From the NCBI GenBank assembly GCA_947683625.1, contig CANTUR010000193.1:2046001-2110000 (forward strand): 64,000 bases of DNA, read 5' to 3'. The stretch is from Mallotus nudiflorus. Its lineage: Eukaryota > Streptophyta > Magnoliopsida > Malpighiales > Euphorbiaceae. The notes below the pieces were generated by a model. The model had not been told where the DNA came from and ran no database searches. It saw only the letters and a program-made list of their open reading frames with translations. Positions 46,468-58,080 of the stretch are shown in pieces. Position 1 is the first letter of the stretch; each line of letters begins with the position of its first letter. Position numbers and translations under genes: made by a program.

Positions 46468-48543
46468 ATAAGCATCATATTTTAAGATGCATTGGTGCAT
46501 GAATGTGACGAAAGCCTCTATGATGAAAATTTAGTCAAAACTTGACCTCTAGTGTTAAGTATAGTGATTTCAAGGACTAAATTGCAACATTTTTTAGGTT
46601 TAATTTAAAAAATAATAATTTTGTAAGGGCCTATTTAAAAATGTGCATAATGCCAATCAGCATTATGTAATACCAATCAAAATTACACAATGTCGATCGA
46701 CATTCTGTAATGTCGAGGCACTAAAATTTTAGGAAAAAAATTATTTTCTCAATTTTTTTAATTTTGATTGGTCCAAATTTAATTTATTTTTAATAAATAA
46801 ATTAATTTTGATATTGATTTGTCTAATGTGCATCTCCTACTATAATTTTTTGAAATTAAAATTCTTATCTTGTTTGTTTTGAGAGAGAGGATTAGAGCTG
46901 CTCATATGGTTAGGTAGGGTTAGAATGAGATATAAAAAAAAGTTTGGGAAGGAAAAATGGGGGATTGCGTAAAGAGAGAAAAAGGAGAAAACCCTAGCAG
47001 CTACTAAAAAAAGAGTTGATTGAAAAACACAGAGAGAAAAAAAAAGAAAGTGGAAAAAAAACCTTTTAAAAAAAGTACGTTCTTTTCAAGGTCCAGAAAT
47101 CAAGAAAAACACAAAGTCAATTTTCTCAAGACGATGAAATCTCATTCTTAGAGTCATTCAAATAACATCAGTATAGTATCCTTCTTCTACTCCTTTCTTT
47201 TTTATTATTAATTCTTTTTTATATCATTTTATTATTTTTGGTTTAATTTTCATTATTTTTTTCTTCATTCATTTATTCTAATCTTTTTTATTCTTTGTGT
47301 TTCATGGTTCTATGATGATGAACACATGATTTAACTAAGGAAAACCCATGTAGAATCTATAAATGAAAACCAAGAATTAGGATCCCAATTTAATTATTAT
47401 GTATTTTTTATTTTTTTCTATCCAATTTATTTTTTTAGTTCTGAATTTGTTTAATTTATTTTCTTGAGCGTTATAATTTTAATTTAATTTAATTTTTGTT
47501 ATTTTTGGGTAGATTTTGTAATAGCCTCGATAGTGAGAATAGTGAAACTCTTTATTTTTTTGCACTACTAAAAGTAATTAGTAAATTAGGTTCATTTGAT
47601 AAAACTCTAATAAAATCAATGGTGGCTTTAGATTAATTTAGGTTGCATGTAATTAAAATTAGGTTAGAAATCACTTAATGTATGTTTTTTATTCATTATT
47701 TGCTTTAATTTATTGTTTGGGCTTATTTGCATGTTTTTATTCTCTTTGAGGCCCAGACCTACATTAGGTTCTAATCCATTTAATAAATAGGCTTTTAATC
47801 AGATTTTTAGGTTTAATTAATTTAAAAATTAATTTAGGCCCAATTAGATTAATTTAAACTTAGGCCCATTTTTAGTTTAATTAAAATTAATTTAGACTTA
47901 GCTCAGCCCATTCAAGCATTTTCTTTTTAAAATAAATAGATTTGGAATCACATCACCTAATTTAAATTTAATTAGAATTAAGCCCACTAATTTATTTCTA
48001 TTTTTCTTAAAATTACTAAGCTCGCTTAGTAAATTAAAGCAATTAGATTTAGGCTCATTAATTCAATTAAAATATAGGACCACCTTTAGTCCTTTTCACT
48101 TATAAATAAAACTTCTAGAATTAGCTAACTTTGATTAATAAAATTAATCTAGTTTAGACATAGGGACACTGCCTTTTGTATGTATTTTTATATGTAATTT
48201 AATGACTTATGGCCTTTGGGTTAAATGAATGTTTGATTAGGGTTTAAATAAAATTGCGTGTAATTAGAGAATAAGATAGTAATTGATAAAATACTTTTAA
48301 ATGAACACAAGATTGAAAAAAATTTGTATTTCATTTCCAAAATCTCCTAGTTATGATACTAGCTTTCTTTTAGAGAATTGGGTACCACCAAAATGATTTG
48401 TCTCAATTATTACCCTAGGTGGCGAATCCACATCTCCATGTTATGTCTTTATGACAATGGTAAGTGTGTTCTCTGGAGCCCTGAGTTTAAATAGTGTCAC
48501 GGTTGCTAAAATCTTAGGCACATGCTAAACCCTACCCTTTATA
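46468..48543 (+). repeat. LTR D (3' LTR of the Tat/Ogre complex)
   Basis: It starts TATAAGCATC, where other copies have TGTAAGCACC, so the canonical TG is mutated. It contains a palindromic-unit array at 46645-46720, a TATA box at 46931-46938 and the landmark at about 47516, and it ends 'ctttata' at 48543. No functional PBS follows. Confidence 0.85.
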
Positions 48544-50624
48544 GAGTGGCATGGGATCACTCAACGAGTATTGCCCACGACAGAGATTTTGGGGTTTGGG
48601 GGATCACATCTACTTTATGACTATTTCTCATTATATGATATTGAATTTATAACTACCGCAACACTCTAGTTTTGGCTATGATAGTTTATGTAACATTCAT
48701 ATAATACATCAGATAATGAAAGATAATAAAGCATAAAATATTATTATTACATCACTTTCCTAACAAAATACATACAAAAGGAAATGGATTGCATAAATGT
48801 AAATCTAGCTTATATATAATGAACCTATAAGGTTAGCATAACTATACACGTAGCTTACTCAATAATGCAAATAACATAATAAGAAGTGAACACTCAATCA
48901 CCTGAAAGAGTAAGTAAAATGTACATAATCATGCATGTTTACAGTGATTATTATGCTATAATGATGTGTGATGATGATATAAGGGATGCATGATGACATC
49001 ATTGGACTGAGAACATGATGACCCTAGTTTAGAATGTGAACTTTCCATGATATTGATATGTACTATGTGATTTCATGTTTTGAAACTAGAGGATGTAAAA
49101 TGATGTTATAAAATGAGCAAATCAAAGCATAAGTTATTCATATAGCATGCAAATTGCCAGTCTCAACATGCAAGCATAATAAATTTCATAAATATTGGAG
49201 ATAATAAAGTAAAATGCATTACGATAAAATAAATGTGCTAAAATGATTGTGTGGTCCTCATATTCGACTGAGCTTGTATGAGTTTTAAAGTTTTAGCTTC
49301 CAGGAATTATTAACCTTTCCTTGTCTAGAGGTTCAAAATGATGTGTAGAATAATGCAAATTTATATACCTTTAAAGCATGCTTTAAGAGAGGTGAGGCTA
49401 GGTCTAGTGGAAAGGAGGTCTAATAACCTAAGAAAAGCACAATATGAGAGTTAAAAGTATATGGAAATGGGTTTCCAATGTCTTCAGAAGGATAAATTTT
49501 TTAGTGTATGGGTTGTTGTTGTTAAAAACCATTATTTATAGTGCAAAGTTCAAGAAAGAGGGGTATGTGTAGGGTCACATGCACATTTTTAGAACGAAGC
49601 ATGCAACCATTTGAAGTGTGCACGACTACGCGCTTAGTACATGGTCATATGCTTAGTGTATGGTTGAAGGAATCAATTACACACATTGGAATATGAGTTG
49701 AAACGTGGTGTGAGCATGAAATTGATTAGGATAAATTTCAAAAAAATTTCCTAGTGTGTAACCCTTATATAAAGGCAAGCATTCCAAAACCACCAAGATC
49801 ACAATAGATTGAATTTACATAATTAATTACTTTCATGCTTAATAGATAATATAAATCAAAGATTCATAAAATAGTGAAAACATAAAGCATGGCAAGAGAC
49901 CTACATCTGGAGTTCAGTAACACTTATAAAGTCTAACTGTCAGTAGGATGCTCGATAGGCTTTAAGAAATGATTGATGCAAATCTACAAGCTCCTAGCTA
50001 CCAAAGTGTGAAGCCTCTAGCTTGAAACACACAAGTGGTACCAAAATGACTCTAAGCTATTAAAGAATCTCTACCCATAAGCTCCTCCTTATTAATGACC
50101 CGAAAGCTTGCTAGAGCTCCTCTCCTTCCTTGGATGATGTAAGATTTCCTACCTCCTTTGGATGTAGCCTTCACTTGAATGACTTTTATACAAAGGATGG
50201 TGATAATGGACTTATGAAGAAACATTACTCTTATATTTCTTACTCATAACACTTAGAAGAAAGATGAAAAAGAAGACTCAACTTTTTATTTTCTCTCTTA
50301 GTGCTTTCTCTCCAATGTAAGTGGTAAATGAAGTATGAAGTGTGTAGAGAAACTACACTAACTTAGTGTATGTATGTAAAAGGCTAATTTGCATGTGTCG
50401 AGACTCTCCTCTAACTCAAGCTTGAGTGTAAGATAAGTAATCTCATGCATGTGCTTACTTTTTCACTTTAAGTGTAAAATAAGCTATCTCAAACATATAG
50501 AGATTGAACACTAATTTAAGGTGCATTCTTATGACACATCTCCATGTTTGCAACCATGCAATCACATTGCATGTAAAGCTATACTTAAGTGGCCACCATG
50601 CAAGCATGATCTTCATATGGTCAT
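48544..50624. other. Unclassified region between two Tat/Ogre elements
   Basis: No gene was recognised in 2.1 kb. The start (48576-48680) resembles 10781-10870. A minus-strand TATAAATA near 49530 with AT-rich surroundings suggests a fragment of an LTR on the minus strand, but no boundaries, PBS or PPT were found. Confidence 0.3.
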
Positions 50625-52602
50625 TGTAAGCACCTAATTTTGGGATGTAATTGTGCATAACTACGACGTAAGGCCCTATGATGAAATTTATTCAAAAATT
50701 AAACTTGGTTGTCAATTTTTCAGACTTTAGGGACTATATTGAAATATTTTTTAGGATTTGATTACAAGGAAGTCAATTTTTTAGGGGTCTTTTGGTAATT
50801 AAAAGTTAAAAAAATTAGGATCGGCATTGTTGTAATGCCAATGCATTTTTTTTTCAATTTTGCTCCTATTTTCTTAATTTTTATCTATTTTTTAGTTTTT
50901 TGATTAGTTAAAAATTTAATTTAATTATTATTATGATCAGTAAAATTTTTTGATGTGTTCAAAACACGTAAGGAGCTTTCAAAATCAAATTTTGTTATCG
51001 GTCTATTTTAAAGAGATAGTCTGTTCCTGCAATTGAGGAAGTCAATACGTAGGCATACTCTGCTTTAAAGAGTCAGCGTGCGTGCAAGGAGGAACAAAAA
51101 GGGGACAAAAAAAAACTAGAGAAAAAAAAACCCTAAGCGGCAAGAGAAGACCAGAGAGAATAGCGTAAAAAAAAACCTAACTGCACACTACTGAGAACGC
51201 CATGTACACCATAAACTTTGATTTCTTTTGTTCTTTCAAAGCCTTAGTTTTCTTGATATGGTTCATTTTAATGAGGGTGATTCATTGTTCTTTTTAGTTC
51301 CAGCCCAGAATCAACAACAATTCAATTTCAATGGTGAAAATCTTAGTCTAAGGGGCTAAAACAAGCATTTGCACATCACTCCATTTTCTCTTCCCCTTCT
51401 CTCTTTTATTTCACAATCTTTTTTATTAATATTTTGTTATTTGATTCAGTTTTACTAATCTTTTTATTTCTATGTTTTTTTTTTAATTTTGATGTTCGAA
51501 TGTGGATTGAGGAGGATGTTACCTGTGTTTAAATTGAACAGAAGGTCCATGGAATGCCATGGAAGAACCTATGTTGTTTTCTAGTAGAACTTAGGGCTTT
51601 ATCTTTATTTTACATTTTGGTATCCTATGTAGTTATTTTAATTCATGTCTACGTAATTGATTGATTTTATTTTTTTATACGTAGTTTGTAATACCCCAGT
51701 AGTAGGAATAGTGTAAGATTTAATTTTCTATGTTTAAAATCAATTAGTAATTAGGTTCAATTGGGTAAAAATCAATTGAAATCAATGGTGGCAGTAGCTT
51801 AATTTAGGGTTTATAGAAAATACTAAAATGTTTATTTGATCCTTTTTTATGTTTTATTTGTTTTGGGTTATGTTTTTTGGGTTATTTTGGGCCCTAAGCC
51901 CACGCTTAGGTCCAACTCACTTTAAATAGGCTTAAAAAATGGTTTAGGGCTTTAAACAATTAAAATCAATTTAGGCCCATTAGGTTAATTAGATTTTAGT
52001 CCCACTTGGTTAATTAAAACTTGTTTAGACTTAGCTCAGCCCACTTAATTTCATTTCTTTTAAAATTAAATAGACTTAAGCCCATTTTTTAGACAAACTA
52101 AAAGAAATAGATGTAGGTTCACTAATTAATAAAAATGTAGGCCCACCTTTAGTCCCTTTCTCAGTTGTAAATAAAATATAAATCTAGCTAACTTTTTAAT
52201 AAAATTAACATAGTTTAAACTTAGGGACAACACGATCTTGAGTGCATTTTTTATGTGTATTTTTATTGACTAGATGCCTAGGGTTAGATGGATGTCAAAT
52301 AAGGTTTAAATAAAATTTCATTTAATTAGAGGATGAAATAATCATTTATAAAATTATTCTAAATGAACATGAGACTAAGAGGAGTTAGTATTCTGTTCCT
52401 AAAATCTCTTGGTTGTGGTGCTAACTTTCTTTTAGAGAATCGAGTACCACCAATCAAATTGTCCCAGCTATTACCTTGGGTGGTGACTCCTCTTCTCCAT
52501 GCTATGAATTTGTGACATAGTAGTGTGTTCCCTTAGACCTTGAGCCTAAACAGTGTCGCAGTTGCTAAAATCTTAGGCGTGCACTAAACTCTATCGTCTA
52601 CA
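50625..52602 (+). repeat. 5' LTR of element E
   Basis: 1978 bp, TGTAAGCACC to GTCTACA, the same length as the solo LTR at 25447-27424. It holds the landmark variant at about 51686 ('gtaataccccagtagtagg'). Only about one palindromic unit remains (50820-50845), against six in the 3' LTR. Confidence 0.88.
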
Positions 52603-52603
52603 G

Positions 52604-52621
52604 TGGTGACTCCACTAAGGA
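52604..52621 (+). other. Primer binding site of element E
   Basis: TGGTGACTCCACTAAGGA, tRNA-Arg-type, one base after the LTR. Confidence 0.72.
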
Positions 52622-53588
52622 TAAGAGATACTGATTCTACTCGTGTTCTTTAGAATTATTTTATCGATTATTATTTCATTCTTGCATTCATTCTGCATGT
52701 CCCTATTAAACTGATGGCATTGGTTTATGATTCCATGATTCCACTAGCTTCATGGAATTGTAAATTGGCTAACCATCACTTTTAGCCTTAACTCGGTCCA
52801 AGAGAGATTACTAGGCTCATCTTATCAGAGTTTGTAACCCAAGTCCATAAGGGGGGGTAATCTTCTCTCGAGTTGGTAAAGGATGTTGGGCCCCTCTGAC
52901 CTTGGCCTATAACTTAAAGTCCATAATGGAGAGCATCTTGATAAAGGAACCTTAACTTTTCACCTGACCCTAACCACATATAATGGCCTAGTTACTTCCC
53001 CTAGGATTTTTACCCAAAGTGCTTGTTTGTTTGAAATTTCCATGAGATATTTCTATTTATAAAAGCCGAGGCCTATAACTTTGAAGCTCATTCAGGCTAA
53101 TAAGGATTAGGCTAGACCTTTATATTTAGAAATGCTACTTTTGTGCTTTTATCTTTTAAGAGAGATTTGGCATGCACGTTGGCTCTTAATATCCCATGTT
53201 GATATGAAGGCCAAGACAAAAAATCCTAGGAAAAGAGACTTGCCATTGAATACGTGTGTGGGAGAAATAAGGTTGGAAGGTTTACCTGCATGATGGCCTA
53301 TTAATTGCTTCTTGATACTTGTTAAGTGCTTGCTTGCTACTTGTTTCATAGCACGTGCATCATGCATACATGCATAAATACAGTCCATGCATCATACTAA
53401 TACCTTGTTTTGCAACCATCATAGATTCATATGGGTCTTCTTGTGTTTAGAGGCAAAAAGGTGGAAGATTAATCCAAACAGATCTAAGCCCTAAGTTAAT
53501 AGCTCAAGAGATCCTTCAAGAACTAGATAAGAGTCCAATCAATCCACTATACCTAGAAGTTGAACCAACTAACACTAAACAGACTGAA
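52622..53588 (+). other. Leader of element E
   Basis: Non-coding leader colinear with those at 31255 and 34595. Confidence 0.6.
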
Positions 53589-54614
53589 ATGGAACAATAA
53601 CTAGAGATATGAACCTTAAAGGACATTAAGGGAGCTTTAATGGATGACATGAGAGCTATGATGCAAGATGAACTGAGAAAGGCTTTGGTCGGACTAGTGC
53701 AACCTATTATTGAACAACCACCTACTACTACTGTTGAACAGCCACCTATTGTTGTAGCTCCTCCACCTGCTACTAATAATGCTGGGGGGCAACCTGCTGC
53801 TAGAAATGTGCCTGCTACTGATGTGAGACTGGAAGACATTAAAAACTATATGGTAGAAAAAGTGAAGAGAGAGTCACTTGAATTGGTCCATGATCATGAG
53901 TCCAAGTAGATGCAAGCACTAACTCATGAAATGTCCAAGATAGAAGAGCTTATTAAAGGACAAGGAATGGGATATTCTTTTAACTTTGATGACATGCTAC
54001 AAATGGAGGGAGATAAGGTACCTGAAAATTTCAAAATGCCTCAACTGCAGAAGTTTGATGGGAGAGGAGATCCAAGGATTAATTTGAGTCAATACACCAC
54101 AACCATGAGCACTACTAAAGCACCATTGTCAGTAGTTGCTAGGCTATTTGTACTATCACTTGAGGGAATGGCTATAAATTGGTACCATGGATTAGAAAAG
54201 TCTATTAGGGCTAACTAGAAAGAACTATGTACTGCATTCTTGAAACAATATGATTATAACACTTGATTGGAAGCATCTATTAGGGATTTGGAGTTGACTA
54301 AGAAAAAACCCAATGAAACCTTTTTTGATTTCCTTACCAGATTCATGAATAAAGCAGGACTGATGAAAAATAAACTGGCTAAAAAAGCTAGGATGATTGT
54401 TTATAATGTATCACCTAATTTGGTCAAAAGACTACAAATGATGAACCCAAATACCTTTATAGATTTATATGATGATGGTCTACAAGCTGAAGAGATAGAG
54501 AATGAGAAAAATAAGAATTCTAGAGGCTCAATAACCCAAAATTACTCAATTAGGGGCACACAACAAGGAAGTACTAACCAAGCTATGAAGGTGCGTGTAG
54601 TTCAGCAACCCTGA
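53589..54614 (+). pseudogene. gag: Tat/Ogre Gag (element E)
   Basis: ATG 53589 is followed by early stops, then MDDMRAMMQDELRKALVGL, a Pro/Thr-rich linker, the core with GYSFNFDDMLQMEGDKVPEN, QKFDGRGDPRINLSQY, FVLSLEGMAINWYHGLEKS and FLKQYDYNT, and the C-terminal helices FLTRFMNKAG and DDGLQAEEIENEK. It is the best-preserved Gag of the three copies. Stops at 53907 (TAG where copy C has CAG), 54216 (TAG where copy C has TGG) and near 54265 (TGA) break it. Confidence 0.82.
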
Positions 54615-55025
54615 AGGTTCTCCAACTTCACTTAACAACTCTCTAAAGTCCTAGAGAGACTAATCCAAAAAGGCCAACTCTGACCCTTAACCTCTTCTAA
54701 GCCACTAAACCCAAATGTCCTTGGTTTTGACCCTAACAATTACTATAAATTCCACCAAGCTGTTGGCCATCCCACAGACAATTGTATCCGTATAAAACAT
54801 GATATCCAAAACCTGATAGACTCTGAAAAAATCATCGACCTTGAAAAGTCCAACTCTAACCCAAACACCAGAAACAACCCTTTCCTAAACTACCAAAATG
54901 TTCCACTACTAGCCACTATGATGATCAACTCAAGAGTTAGCGAAGAAGAAGTACTAAGCTCCTTTGAGGACTTTAACCCTATACCCAATGGAGAACCTTT
55001 TGGATAGCCATGGAGAGGAGTGGAA
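54615..55025 (+). pseudogene. Gag-protease linker frame (element E)
   Basis: A Pro/Asn-rich frame continues from gag with stops. It includes FDPNNYYKFHQAVGHPTDN, which resembles the degenerate zinc-knuckle-like YCxYHxxxGHxTxxC segment of Tat Gag proteins with the cysteines replaced. Confidence 0.45.
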
Positions 55026-55522
55026 GATTTATTGGGCCAACCCTCAGGCAAGTTTGATTACAGAGTATTCTACTCGAAACCACCCTCTGCTGATATCCCT
55101 ATTGAATCAATTAAGCCCTCAGGTTAGGGAGATGAGTTTGATGTTAAGCCGGTAAAAAAAGAGCCTAAAATTCCTGAGCAGCAGCTAAGAGGAGATGAAG
55201 ATATATTGGGACAACCTTCGAGCTATTTTGATTATAGAGTGTTTTACTCTAAGCCCACTTCAGCTGATATACCCATTAAATAAATTTTACCTATAGGATG
55301 GGTCGATGAGTTTGATGATAAGCCTATGAAAGAAGAGAAAGAACCTAAAATTCTTGAGCAGCCACCAAAAAGTGCAGAAGACTTATTGGGTCAGCCTTCA
55401 GGAAAGTTCGACTACAAGGTGTTTTATACTAAACCACCTTCTTTTAACATACCCTTTGAGTTGATTATGCCTACAGGATGGGAGGATAAGTTTGATGATG
55501 AGAAGCTACTAAACAAAAAATA
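55026..55522 (+). pseudogene. Tandem protein repeats between gag and protease (element E)
   Basis: A unit beginning LLGQPSGKFDYRVFYSKPPS and ending with a GWxDEFDD-type segment occurs nearly three times, with starts at about 55030, 55204 and 55384 (174 and 180 bp, 58-60 residues). Stops occur in units 1 and 2; the third is open (55326-55523). Element C has at most one damaged remnant near 36680. Function unknown. Confidence 0.6.
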
Positions 55523-55960
55523 AAAATGCACATTTGAGGTATAGGAAGATGAAGTCATAAAGATAATTGACAAATAGATGCAAGAATAATTGTTATGTCA
55601 ACCACCTCAAGGAAAACCACTATGAGACTCAGCATTCCTAGCATCTAGAAAAGAAAATAAAATTTTAGTTTCCATTTTGTTTTAGTGATCGATGCTATAA
55701 ATTTTGATCATGCTTACTTATGTAATCCTGATAGTTATATGCATTATAATTTATATCAATATTTTTAACATAAATTCAATTCAATTAGATTCATTCAGCA
55801 TGGGCACAAATGCAAATTCAAAGAACATACATATATCACATTATGTAACTTCTGAAGATAGGAAATGTGAGAAAAAAAGGAAAGAACAAAGAGAGAATAA
55901 AAAAAGAAAAAAAAAAGAGAAAAAAGAATAGTAAAGTAAAAATTAGAGAGGAAAATTCAT
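55523..55960 (+). pseudogene. Residual pol spacer with deletion junctions (element E)
   Basis: 55545-55620 resembles element C at 38075-38160, and 55680-55860 resembles 38265-38455. After a short purine-rich run (55870-55940) the sequence continues as the post-integrase region (C: about 41695). Thus the protease is lost before about 55545 and RT to integrase near 55860-55950. Confidence 0.6.
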
Positions 55961-56739
55961 GACTGACTGATAACATGAGTTATATCATTTGATGTAATGA
56001 ATGTTCTCATTTTTGCCCTAATGAATTATTAAAATTGAATTTTAAATTTTTGTTCAAACATCGTATATTGGTCTTTATCATAACGCATAAGTATCTGAAT
56101 GGAAAAACAATACATGATGAAAGCTAAATCAAAGCTATGAGATCACTATTTTAGTTACGTTTTCTTTTTTCCACCTCTTTTGTAATTTTCCTTGTAAGCC
56201 TAGCATTCTTGAGAATTCAAGTGGCTTAGTAACTTACTTTTCAATCTATACATTGTAACTATCATCAATTATTGCATCAGCATCAAGCCTCATATTCTGC
56301 TCAATAATTCTTCAAAGTGCAAGTCCAGTTGATTTCATCATCCAAAACTTGCTTCAATCAGTTTTCCCACTCCTATGTAGCTTCAATACATGAGATTGTA
56401 GCTAATACGGTTAGTAAGACAAAGGGCCAACAACAATAATGGCCAAATCGAGTCTCTTTTGTACATAAAGAAAGTGATTGCTAGGATAAATTCAAAATGA
56501 AGTTAGGAGCAAAATGTAACTCTGGGGCAGCTTGGGGGAAAAATGGCAAATACAACACTAGAACTTTGAAGTTAGTGAAAGATCTCAAGACAAAAAGGAG
56601 TAAACTGGAAGCATACAGATACATCAGTTATCATATAACAAAAGCAGTAACAAAAAGAAAAGTTCATCAATGCATCAGTCAATCATAAGCACCAGTATAA
56701 AGCCATGGACCCCACTCATTGGCCTGGTTATTTGTCTAA
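55961..56739 (+). other. 3' region spacer of element E
   Basis: Non-coding. 55970-56100 matches element C at 41695-41830; the rest shows scattered similarity to 41840-42330. The small open frame at 56497-56688 has no support. Confidence 0.5.
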
Positions 56740-57330
56740 TAGACTATATCAGAAGCTTAAACATTAGAAGTACCAACAATGAAGCATCAAATGCTTAAAC
56801 CTACAAGTGGTTGATGAGGCACCTCATTCTCACACTCCAAGCTGCTAACATAGCTTTACTCTAAACAGAAGACCTATTAGGACCATGTATATTATACATA
56901 ACATGCATACCTTGCATACATTTATTGTGAAATACTTTCTTTGCATAATAAAGCCTTTGAGCCTAGTCAAGATTGTCCAGACACTTTGCTACTAACATTC
57001 AAAATTAGTGTTGTAAAAGTGCAGGAAAGTAGTTAGAGTATTCATAGGTAAAACATCTAAAGGAATGAAAATAAAAGGAGTAACATTACCAAGAAGCATC
57101 ATCCTGGTAACCTCAAGAGGCTAGATAAGACTTTTAAGCTCCTCAAACTCAGTATCCATCTCCATAGTCTCATCGGGAGCATCATTTGGAATATCTTTCC
57201 ATAATAGTTAGACCATTGTAGGGTGTGGAATATGGTAACGAGAAGGTCCAAAATGTCAGTGATACATGCGCTCGGCCCTAAAAAGGGAAGAATGCACTCA
57301 AAACTTGAGACAAATTCACTTTAAAGACTT
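56740..57330 (-). pseudogene. Second, diverged antisense PMD-like gene copy (element E), 3' exons
   Basis: On the minus strand, AERMYH*HFGPSRYHIPHP (about 57275-57215) parallels the GERVCCWSFGPS*CHIPS block of the better copy to the right. It continues as an acidic stretch (DAPDETMEMDTEFEELKS), then a GTAATG donor-like site (about 57090). Blocks matching exon 4 (about 56970-56930) and exon 5 (about 56850-56770) of the copy at 59571-61520 follow in the same order. It looks like an old duplicate with lost 5' exons. Confidence 0.5.
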
Positions 57331-58080
57331 CTTTGGTGGTGAAATAAAAACCTCTAACTCCCAAATCTTTTCTTTTGCAGGAAACATTGGGAAGAGGAAT
57401 GAGACCCTTTACCAAAGCATCAATAGAATAGCAGAAAGACAAATTTAGCCTAAAGCCAAAACCTCAATGGCAGAATATCATGACCCTGTGATCTGAGACA
57501 TTATTACCACAATTAAAAAAAGAAGAATGCAAAAGAATAACGTTGCATTTTGACAAAATTTCTTTACTTACAAATAAACCATACTAACTTATGGTATTTT
57601 ATGCAGGGAAAATAAAAGAGAATGAAGAAGAGGAAAGGAATCGATACATCAATAAGAATGACTAGGATAGCAAATGTCAATCACTCATCAAAATATCACT
57701 TTGTGTTACAAATAGCTTGACAAATGGCAAAGGGAAGTAGTATAACTCTATCTATTTTGATTTTGTAGTAAACTACAAAGAAAATTTATAAAATTGAAAG
57801 TAAATTCATTCACTTCATGATATCATGTGCGAAAACTTATCTCAGGACCTTTCATTTTAGTGGCTTTCTTTTATTATCCTCACAGAATTTAGATGCCTTA
57901 TTGACAGTTCTATGCTGAGAGTTTCTAAAAGTCTAATAAATCTAATGCTTACTTTACTCCCAAATGAGGGGAAGAATATGCAAAGAAAAAATCTATGGAC
58001 TTTCAGTATAAATTAGTTGAATTTCAAAGTGTCAATTTAGTCTATTGAATAATAAATGTGCATATAATCTACTCTAATGC
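57331..58080. other. Unresolved 3' region of element E
   Basis: No clear coding signal. It may hold upstream exons of the second antisense copy, but I could not identify the diagnostic exon 1 motifs. Confidence 0.3.

Larger units (their letters stand above)
29153..48543 (+). mobile_element. Tat/Ogre-type Ty3-gypsy complex with three LTRs
   Basis: The order is LTR B (29153-31235), PBS, leader, gag start, a jump at about 32583 into 3'-end sequence, a jump at about 32765 into LTR C (its start missing), PBS, leader, gag, protease, RT, RNase H, a second (archaeal-like) RNase H, integrase, a 5-kb 3' region with an antisense gene, PPT and LTR D (46468-48543). The dual RNase H, the tRNA-Arg-type PBS and the extra antisense gene place it in the Tat/Ogre group. 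The outer flanks, GAGCA before and GAGTG after, match in three of five positions. All genes are broken. Confidence 0.85.
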
